Notes under the pieces: generated by a model | What the model saw: the letters and a program-made list of their open reading frames with translations, nothing else | Databases searched by the model: none | What the model was told of the DNA's origin: nothing | Position numbers and translations under genes: made by a program | NCBI GenBank assembly: GCA_947034895.1 | Contig: OX344764.1 | Location: 43,629,348 to 43,693,347 of the forward strand | DNA: 64,000 bases | Direction: 5' to 3' | DNA from: Rhytidiadelphus loreus | Lineage: Eukaryota; Streptophyta; Bryopsida; Hypnales; Hylocomiaceae | In this document: positions 57,061-64,000 of the stretch, piece after piece | Numbering within the stretch: position 1 is the first letter of the stretch | Layout: each line of letters begins with the position of its first letter

Positions 57061-59151
57061 TGAGGAGGTGTGGGGAGGGGGGAGGATTTGGATTTTTTGA
57101 GGTTGTTTTTGGAGTTGTTTTTGGATTGTTTGTGGAGTGTTTTTGAAATCATTAAGAATTTTTCAAAAATTATGAATTTAGAGTTCAAATCGTATTTTAT
57201 TTTCAATTATATTTTGAATTTGATTGAAGTTCTAATTAAATTCATAATGTAATTCAACTTTGTTTGTATTAAGGTTTTTAATATATGAAAGGCCCGTAAT
57301 TGCTTCTAAATATTAGTCTTCAAAGAAGGCTTAAATCTTCATTTATATTTATTTTTTCAATAGATTTAACTAAATGATCTAACTTATATTTATTTTGACC
57401 TATTTTCCATCTTGAAATTGTAAAATAAAAAACTTCACCAATTGCAACATCAAGATGCTTGGATTTAAAAAAAATAATGTTTCATTCATACCAAATGATT
57501 ATATTTCATTTTTCCAAAATTTTATTTGAAAAATTTAGATACATATCAATTCTACAATTTGTAATTTTCCATCATATGCTAAAAAAATATGTTAAAGAAT
57601 GTATATTAAAAATTGCAACAAAAAATATTTTATATTCATGCTTGGAGAAAATAATAAGTGGATATAAATAGAGATTGATTTACAACATTCAATGAAAAGA
57701 ATTCTAGTAATGAAACTAAAGATTTCCAAACCTAATGGTTGTAATGTACTAATGTACATGTTGTAGTCAAAAATTTGCATCCTATTTTTGAAATTTAAAA
57801 AATATATATTTGAAATTGCATTCAATAAAGAAACTTAAAATTTACTATACAGTGCAATTTCTACTTTAAATTGGAAATTGAAATTCTTCATGAGTTTCAC
57901 CTCCCTAATCTATATAGAACAATCCAAAAATTCTCACAAGATTAATATTTTAGAAACTAATTTGAAATTCCTATTTATTTGAAAAATACATTCAAATCTA
58001 CTTAGCTAACATGCATACATATCTAGAAAATCTATACATCATACAATAACTTTCTCATGATGTAATCAAAAGTTATAAAAATTGTGAGTCCTTCAAACTA
58101 TCCCTTCACCACATGTTGTGTAAAATTTTAAAGGAAAAAAAAGGGAATTCAATTTCTAAATACATGAATAAAAACACTAGAAATATTGTCAAAAAATTCT
58201 ACTTTGTTCTTTAGAGGTTTAAATTTTAATTTTAATTTTTCTGACCCCTAAAGGACCATTGTCCCCTCGGTGGACAAAATGGATTTCGGGCAAGTTTGTA
58301 TGATCTTAATTTTTAGTTAAACTTTTTGAAACCTCCTCATAAGATAGAAAAATTTATTAGCTACGTGGTAATATAGATTTTATTTCAGTTGGTGCTTGGG
58401 AGCAAAAGTTATGGCATCTTAACCATAAATTTCACGTCACTAGGCAGAATAAGAAATGTACAGAAATTTGAAATTAATTTTTTAATTTTTTCCTTCTTGA
58501 AAATCATATTTTTGTCTACATGTGAAGCTTTTATTCATTCCATTTGATTAGTACTATGAAAGTTAAAAACAATTTTGTGTCCAAACGGGCAATTTGAACA
58601 TCTTCTTCAAAAAATAACTTATTGGATGCAATTTTGGATGCAATTCTCACAATTTTTCAAAAAAAAATGTTTAACAACTTTAAGTTTCCTATTTAGAACA
58701 ATCTCACCGTTGACATTATTGTATTTCAATTCCATTTTAGAGCTATTAATGCTTTAGTTTTTCTTTCAATCTTGAACTTGCTTCTACTTAATAATTTAAA
58801 AAAAAATGAAAATCAAGAGTGTTTTAAAAAAAAAAAAATTTAATTCTAAACTTTCAACACAATTCTTGAACACAAAATTTTTTAAATATTTAAATTCTAG
58901 ATGAGCAATTTCCAAATTCTAATTTAGAGCTATTCAAATTGTATGTTCTACATTACAAAAAACTTGAATAGGAATTGTGTCCAAACCACCTCCTAGTAAA
59001 ATGTTTGCCAAATAATTAAAATATCTTTAATTGAATTGAAGTTTTTAACACTAAAATTTCATGTGGAAAATTTTTAAACCACCAAGTTTGACATTGTATA
59101 AGCAATAGAAATATTTTCTATTAACTACTTAACTCACAATTCAGTCTTTTT
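57061..59151. other. AT-rich interior of the CACTA element
   Basis: No gene. Positions 58200-58750 belong to the AT-rich dispersed family also at 13.6, 46.1 and 61.9 kb (acccctaaaggacca; tacatgtgaagcttttattc). Confidence 0.5.
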
Positions 59152-59512
59152 TCAATTCAGCAGACTTTGGAGGCTGTTTTTGCATAGTAAAGTCTTTTTT
59201 TTCAAAAAACTTCAAACTAGTAAAAGTTGGAAGATCAAGTAAAATTTCATCTCCAAAAATCCGTTTGTGATTTTGAGTCTTCAATAAAAAGTTATGGGCA
59301 AAATTCAGAGAGAGTGTTTGTAAATATCAAAAAATAATTTCATTCCAAACCCTCTCTGAATTTTGCTCATAACTTTTTACTTAAAACTAAAAATCACAAA
59401 CGGATTTTTGGAGATGAAAGTTTAATTGATCTTCCAAATTTTACTAGTTTGAAGTTTTTTGAAAAAAGGTACTATACTATGAGAAATTAGCCTCCAAAGT
59501 CTGCTGAATTGA
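59152..59512. repeat. 361-bp foldback (long inverted repeat)
   Basis: The left arm begins tcaattcagcagactttgg at 59152 and the right arm ends with its complement at 59512. Matches continue nearly to the centre (aaatccgtttgtgattttgag with its partner; aattcagagaga with its partner). A transcript would fold into a single long hairpin, making it a MITE or a proto-miRNA/siRNA source. Confidence 0.85.
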
Positions 59513-59579
59513 ACCAAAAATGACCAAAATTTGAAAACCGAAATAAATAACTTTTTTTTCCCATTATGGTCATGTAATT

Positions 59580-59655
59580 TTCCACATGGTGCAATGGATA
59601 AGACCTTGCACCCCTAGCCAAGGGGTGCAAGGTTCAAACCCCATTGCACCCCGCC
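59580..59655 (+). repeat. tRNA-like (SINE-head) sequence with A and B boxes
   Basis: TGGTGCAATGG (59587-59597) fits the pol III A-box consensus and GGTTCAAACCC (59631-59641) fits the B box, with about 33 bp between. GGTGCAATGG pairs with CCATTGCACC beyond the B box, and a 12-bp perfect stem (ccttgcacccct / aggggtgcaagg) occupies the anticodon-arm position. No normal anticodon arm is present, so it is tRNA-derived, not a functional tRNA. The caatggataag wording recalls tRNA-Arg. Confidence 0.6.
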
Positions 59656-59966
59656 TGCGTGGGGTGCCACCTAGGTGATGCCCGCGTGGCGGTGCCATGT
59701 GGCGCTCGCAGGGCAGTTTTTTTTTTTTAAAATTGAAAAATTGAAAAATTGAAAAAAAATTAAGAAATTTTTGTTGAAAATTATGTACAAATCAACAAGT
59801 TTTAGTTGCAATTTTTGTCCAAATCAACAAGTTTTAGCTAGAATTTTGTCCAAATCAACAAAAACTTGTTGATTTTTGTCCAAATCAACAGGTCCAAATC
59901 AACACAAACTATTTTGTCCGAATCAACACTTTTTTGTGAAGTTGGACGCTGAATTTTCTACTAGTG

Positions 59967-61250
59967 ATTGGAGGACTTCGACAAGGCTCATGAACTTGAA
60001 CCTAATCATGTTGTGACATTGAAGATTTGTGGGGAAGTTAAGCGATCTATTGGCAAGTATGTGGATGCATTGGAGGACTTGAACAAGGCTAATGAACTTG
60101 AGCCTAATAATGTTGTGACATTAAAGACTCGTGGAAACATTAAGAAAATGATGGACCAATATATAGGTGCATTGGAGGACTTGAACAAGGCTAATGAACT
60201 TGAGCCTAATGATGCTTGGACATTGAAGACTCGTGGAGATGTTAAGCGATTGATGGGCAAGTATGTGGATGCATTAGAGGACTTGAACAAGGCTGATGAA
60301 CTTCAACCTCATGATGCTTGGACATTAAATAGGCGTGGGAACATTAAACGATTGATGGGCAAGTATGTGGGTGCATTGGAGGACTTGAATAAGGCCGATG
60401 AACTCCAACCTAATGATGCTTGGACATTGAAGACTCGTGGGGATGTTAAGCGATCGATGGGCAAGTATGCAGATGCATTGGAGGACTTGAACAAGGCTAA
60501 TGAATTTCAACCTTATGATGCTTGGACATTAAATAGGCGTGGGAACATTAAGCGATTATTGGGCAAATATGTGGATGCATTGGAGGACTTAAATGAGGCT
60601 GATGAACTTCAACCTAATGATGCTTTGACATTAATGAGGCGTGGAAACATTAAGAGAATGATGGACCAATATGTAGGTGCATTGGAGGACTTGAACAAGG
60701 CTAATGAACTTCAACCTAACAATGTTGTGATATTGAAGACTCGTGGGGATGTTAAGCGATTGATGGGTAAGTATGTGGATGCATTGGAGGACTTGAACAA
60801 GGCCAATGAACTTGAGCCTAACAATGTTGTGACATTAAAGACTCGTGGGGATGTTAAGCGATTGATGGGCAAGTATGTGGATGCATTGGAGGACTTGAAC
60901 AAGGCTAATGAACTTCAGCCTAATGATGCTTGGACATTGCAAAATCGTGGAGATGTTAAGCGATTAATGGGCAAGTATGTTGATGCATTGGAGGACTTGA
61001 ACAAGACTAATGAACTCCAACCCAATGATGCTTGGACATTGCAAACTTGTAGAGATGTTAAACGATTGATGGACTCATGGTTTAGTATGTGGATGCATTG
61101 GAGGACTTGAACAAGGCTAATGAACTCCAGCCTAATGACGCTTGGACATTGCAAACTTGTAGGGATGTTAAGCAATTGATGGGCTCATGGTTTAGTGTGT
61201 GGATGCATTAGAGGACTTGAACAAAGGCAATGTAGTTTATCTTGATCAAG
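59967..61250 (+). pseudogene. TPR array, 3' part (11 in-frame units, then frame loss)
   Basis: About eleven 34-residue TPR units (102 bp each; GKYVDALEDLNKANELEPNN type) run in one open frame from the CACTA junction to 61110. TPRs form helical solenoids for protein binding, here probably a substrate or regulator platform for the upstream kinase. The frame is then lost: two consecutive units (at about 61068 and 61181) share the same ctcatggttt replacement, so the lesion arose before a unit duplication. A degraded tail follows. Units differ by only a few residues, which suggests repeated unequal exchange. Confidence 0.75.
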
Positions 61251-62258
61251 TTGTCATATTACAAAGTTGTGTAGTTGAGAGAATGATGGGAAAAACATTT
61301 GGCTAGAAAAATGGATTTGGTATCTATTTAGCAATACTTGAGACTCAAATATTGGGTTCATTATTTTGTACCTTGTACAAGTTAATAATACTAATAAGTA
61401 ATGACCTCATTCATTATAAACTAAATTATATAACTCCAATTGTTTAGGATGTAGATTTGGATAACATATGAATCATTTTTGTTCAATCATCAATCTTCTT
61501 TATTTTTGTCCACTATCAAAATCATTGGCCTTACTATTTAATTGAATATGGTCTTCTCTTGAGGTTGAATGTGAGGTGTGATTGAAGTTAATTAATAATG
61601 AAAATCCAAGAATTATTGCATCTTGACTAGAACTATTTTAAAGCTAGAAGCATTTGTTAACTACAAGGTACAAATCTAGAAATCTTTAAAGCAACCAAAA
61701 TTTTAAGATTTTAAAACAAACAAGAGTCAACTTGTAGATTCAAATTCCAAATTCAATATGAAGAAGGTTGATATTGACTACAAGAAACTAAGGAACCTTC
61801 CAAGCACCCAAAAGACCTTTGTCATAAACTATATTATTCCTAAGTATATTAAAATAAATACCCCATGCCCTTCTAGCATAGTCAAAGTCCAACTTATTAA
61901 TCCCTGAGGACCAAATGCCTTTTTTTTACAACGTAGCAATTTTAGGATGTAGATTGTTTATTACAACGTCACAACCATTGAGATTGCTATTTTTCATTCC
62001 ATGACTAAACTCTTAAGAATTTAGTATTTTTCAAGCCATTGAAAGATCTCAAGTTCCCTGACATTCTCGGATTGTGGGAATGTCGCAGAAGCAGTAGTCT
62101 GACGTGGCATAAAGACTGCCATGTCAGACTGCATTAATTAAACATTTTTTAAATATTTTTTTAGTATTTTAATAATTTTTTAATTTTTTAAATTTATTAT
62201 TAAATAATCTGAAACGGATATTTAACTAATTATGGACAATTTCATAGTCCAGAAATAA
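61251..62258. other. Stretch without a supported gene
   Basis: AT-rich; 61900-62050 is a member of the AT-rich dispersed family (aatccctgaggaccaaatgcc; ttattacaacgtcacaacc). No coding evidence. Confidence 0.5.
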
Positions 62259-62826
62259 GTCGGCCGCCGGCCGATAAAACATTGCTTGAAATTTGGTCCA
62301 CGCAATAAGCAATGAACAAAAATGATAAAGCATAATATATAAAAAAAATGCCAATACATAGTTTCAAATTCGCTATATATCGGGAACTGTGAATGATTGA
62401 ATTGCGAAATTCAAATAACAAAGTCGGCCGGCAGCCGATACTCCTGCGCATTCAGAAAATCCCACATGTAGTACTCGCTAATTTGCATACACTGTAAAAG
62501 CGACCCAGAACGGCCAACTTTTTCTACCTATACATGAAGCTATGAAGGACACGGAACTGATTACATGAGTAATAGGTAGACAATCTAAGAGTATCAGCTG
62601 GCAGCCGATATCCGCGACTACATGAAAATCCAGAGACATCGGTATAGCAGCATCATAGCCTTGATTATGTAGTTCTCCCCGACCCGCAGATATTCCATGA
62701 CGTAGGAGTTGTGGCCGATCTTCCGGTTTGCCATAACCGTCACTGCATGTCATGGTTCCATGAGGCAGTGGCCTGAATTCCCCATCCGTCGACTGAACCG
62801 GACCGGGTGTCGGCTGGCAGCCGATA
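62259..62826. repeat. Private palindromes of the third element (four copies)
   Basis: GTCGGCCGCCGGCCGATA (62259-62276), GTCGGCCGGCAGCCGATA (62423-62440), TATCAGCTGGCAGCCGATA (62592-62610) and TGTCGGCTGGCAGCCGATA (62808-62826). A fifth lies at 63560-63578. The outer TATC...GATA is the same as in the giant element, but the inner bases differ (GGC/GCC instead of TTC/GAA). Confidence 0.85.
62478..62792 (-). CDS. Probable downstream exon of the third element's gene
   Basis: A minus-strand exon starting at 62792, after a 52-nt intron (62793-62844, gtagcgag...ggttcag) that contains one palindrome. It begins STDGEFRPLPHG. The frame stays open for about 100 codons but I recognise no domain. Another palindrome at 62592-62610 may lie in a further short intron. 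Confidence 0.35.
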   Translation of the reverse strand, partial: STDGEFRPLPHGTMTCSDGYGKPEDRPQLLRHGISAGRGELHNQGYDAAIPMSLDFHVVADIGCQLILLDCLPITHVISSVSFIASCIGRKSWPFWVAFTVYAN

Positions 62827-62844
62827 GCAGCGTGAACTCGCTAC

Positions 62845-63581
62845 CAGAATAAGCCCTCCCAATTAGGCTTCCCGTACTTGATTGCTTGTGCCACTTCGTA
62901 GTGCAATTGACCCGGCCTTTCGGATACTTTGACGTATTCCGAGACCGACTCATGCTCGTACATTGGATATATGAATGGAATAATGTCCATTGAAATGTTT
63001 GGAATAACTTTGCTGTTATTCGGCAGGCCCATTTCACCCACAAAAGGGTATGGAAGGTAGCACGCCGTATCAGGAGTCCTTCGCAACGAAACCTGGTTGA
63101 CGTCGACCATGAGAACTTGGTCCACGCAACAAGTATCCTTTGAGGGGCGTTTCTTACAAAGAGTCTCGAGCGTCTTATAGCACCAGGGGAAATTTTGACT
63201 ATCTTCACAGTACTCTCTTCCATATACAAACGCCAGTTTGTCTGTGACATGTTTCGGAAGTAGGTGAGCCAGCGGAGGGCGGAGTTCATCCATTGGCATT
63301 TTAGACCATATCCCGACATGGAACTTTTCGAACAATGTGGTGAACAATCCTCCGAGTCCTGGGCGTTTGACAACATTTCTGAAAGGGTCCAAATTATCCA
63401 CCTTGATTTTCGTGTCGATGAAGCAGAACAGTCCCGTGACACAGAGCACCACACATTTCTTGAGCACATGCGGATTCCCGTTTGTTGATTCCTGAAACAT
63501 GCGTGCAATGTATGACGCAATGTTACAGGATTGCATGTAGAGAAGATTGCAGTCTGCAGTATCGGCTGGCAGCCGACACAT
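62845..63581 (-). CDS. FCP1/NIF-type HAD-like protein, copy C (degenerate active site)
   Basis: The frame has an FCP1-like order. Motif I position is VVLCVTGLFC (63423-63452), where copy A has VVFDLNGLLC, so the catalytic Asp is Cys. Then RPGLGGLFTTLFEKFHVGIW followed by SKMPMDELRP (motif II region), and VLMVDVNQVSLRRTPDTACY (acid motif with D-V instead of D-D). All three catalytic positions are altered, so it is probably a pseudophosphatase. ATG 63581 begins inside a palindrome. The 3' end uses a donor at 62844. It follows the DUF7869 frame directly on the same strand and may be spliced to it as a fusion. Confidence 0.55.
63560..63578. repeat. Private palindrome between DUF7869 and FCP1-like frames
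   Basis: TATCGGCTGGCAGCCGACA, with a phrase (caatcttctct) repeated on both sides. It sits exactly where DUF7869 homology ends and the FCP1-like frame begins. Confidence 0.85.
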
Positions 63582-63599
63582 TGATGTGCAAAGAGAAGA

Positions 63600-64000
63600 T
63601 TGTCCATTTGAATGTGTAACACCGGTGGCAATGGTGTGGATTCGATAGGTGGAAACAGAATCTCTCCCAACGCATCCACACAGATATCGCTACCATTCAG
63701 CAACGCCCGATACAATTGCGTGCTACCGGATCCGCAAAACAATGATCGTGAAGACTTTGCAGGAGGGTCCTCCAAATCTCGCAACAACTTCGCCACCGAT
63801 CCCACTGTGAAGTTGCTGTCGCTTTTAAAGACATCCAAATTGTAGTGTGCGTACTTGCCATCCCCATGTCCGTGTGCAAAAATTCCTGACACCTTCACGG
63901 GTAACTTCATGAATCCATCTAGTGCCTTTGTTTTCCTCGCCAATGCGGGACATGCTGTTTTTGAATGGTCCATCTTGTCGTGCATGATGGATAGCAGTTG
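63600..64000 (-). CDS. DUF7869-type transposase-like gene, partial (runs off the window)
   Basis: The frame entering from the right edge matches the giant-element protein through the DUF7869 core: HDKMDHSKT, FAHGHGDGKYAHYNLDVF, VGSVAKLLRDLEDPP and LPPVLHIQMDN, versus HGHGDVRYAHYGLD, SIAKLLRDLE and LPPTLTLQLDN. Homology stops right after MDN; the GDNKN and GHTHEDID parts are missing here, so either an intron follows or the catalytic half was lost and replaced by the FCP1-like segment. The 5' part is outside the window. Confidence 0.65.

Larger units (their letters stand above)
56476..59966. mobile_element. CACTA (En/Spm-type) non-autonomous element in the TPR exon
   Basis: Ends CACTAGTATAAAATT (left) and CACTAGTAGAAAATT (right, reverse complement) match at 14 of 15 bases. 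The target duplication is ATT (56473-56475 and 59967-59969), the 3-bp size typical of CACTA. Both subterminal zones repeat a tccaaatcaaca / tgttgatttg motif many times, as expected for transposase-binding repeats. The 3,491-bp interior has no transposase frame. It carries a G/T-rich tandem array, a 361-bp foldback and a tRNA-like hairpin. Without it, the TPR frame is continuous across the site. Confidence 0.92.

Noticed and set aside
56681..57206. Overlapping ORFs of 116 and 171 codons on opposite strands
   Set aside because: Both are translations of the (GGGGTTGTTT)n low-complexity array.
59580..59655. Functional tRNA gene
   Set aside because: Box A and box B fit, but a 12-bp perfect stem replaces a normal anticodon arm and variable region. 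It is better called tRNA-derived.
62750..63600. Continuation of the third DUF7869 frame as one 411-codon protein
   Set aside because: Beyond MDN near 63600 the frame loses all similarity to the giant-element protein and becomes Cys/Ser/Arg-rich, while another frame of the same strand shows the FCP1-like motifs.

Overview
The window looks like nuclear DNA from a land plant, most likely a non-seed plant (moss, fern, lycophyte or relative). The evidence is canonical GT-AG introns, telomere-type CCCTAAA runs, AT-rich spacers, CACTA, Mutator-like and hAT elements, and a protein-kinase gene linked to a long array of 34-residue TPR units. Almost everything else is mobile DNA.

Main result. Positions 2276-24267 form one 21,992-bp DNA element. 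It has 27-bp terminal inverted repeats (25 of 27 matching) and a 4-bp target duplication, TTGG. It carries a DUF7869-type, probable RNase-H-like transposase gene (+ strand, 20.2-23.06 kb). On the minus strand it carries a gene joining a ParB-like domain to a beta-type DNA-methyltransferase-like domain (5.3-10.0 kb) and an FCP1-type HAD phosphatase-like gene (2.7-4.9 kb). The element holds about 25 copies of a short palindrome (consensus TATCTTCGNNNCGAAGATA) in introns, UTR regions, spacers and even reading frames. Fourteen of these sit in a 104-bp higher-order array inside the 5'UTR intron of the transposase gene. A second copy of the family (left end at 41896, with its own FCP1-like gene) carries the same palindrome. 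At the right edge (62.2-64 kb) a related element has a DUF7869 gene, a third FCP1-like gene and a different private palindrome, TATCGGCTGGCAGCCGATA.

Layout. 0-2.27 kb: flank with two small ORFs and a roughly 90-bp repeat. 2.28-24.27 kb: the giant element. 24.5-26.0 kb: LTR- or promoter-like repeat, present inverted at 44.4-45.8 kb. 26-30 kb: non-coding TE debris and a broken hAT transposase. 30.3-36.5 kb: a region marked by GGGCGACTGCGGGTC repeats, with a 539-codon coiled-coil gene and a five-exon gene that a simple ORF scan would miss. 36651-40455: a 3.8-kb element (TSD TATG) saturated with TCCGGA and carrying one long gene. 41.9-44.4 kb: second copy of the giant family. 46-53.8 kb: AT-rich sequence with an old tandem duplication and two MITEs. 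53.86-61.3 kb: kinase-TPR gene split by a 3,491-bp CACTA element. 62-64 kb: third DUF7869/FCP1 element.

How the parts may work together (inference). The transposase would mobilise the element. The palindromes could be binding sites for an element-encoded protein. The ParB/methylase-like protein could mark or recognise element DNA. The FCP1-like proteins recur with DUF7869, but two of three have lost the catalytic aspartate. Ten in-frame stop codons were found in these TE genes and in the TPR exon, and all are TAG or TGA. Several look like C-to-T changes in CG or CHG context, as expected of methylated, decaying plant transposons.
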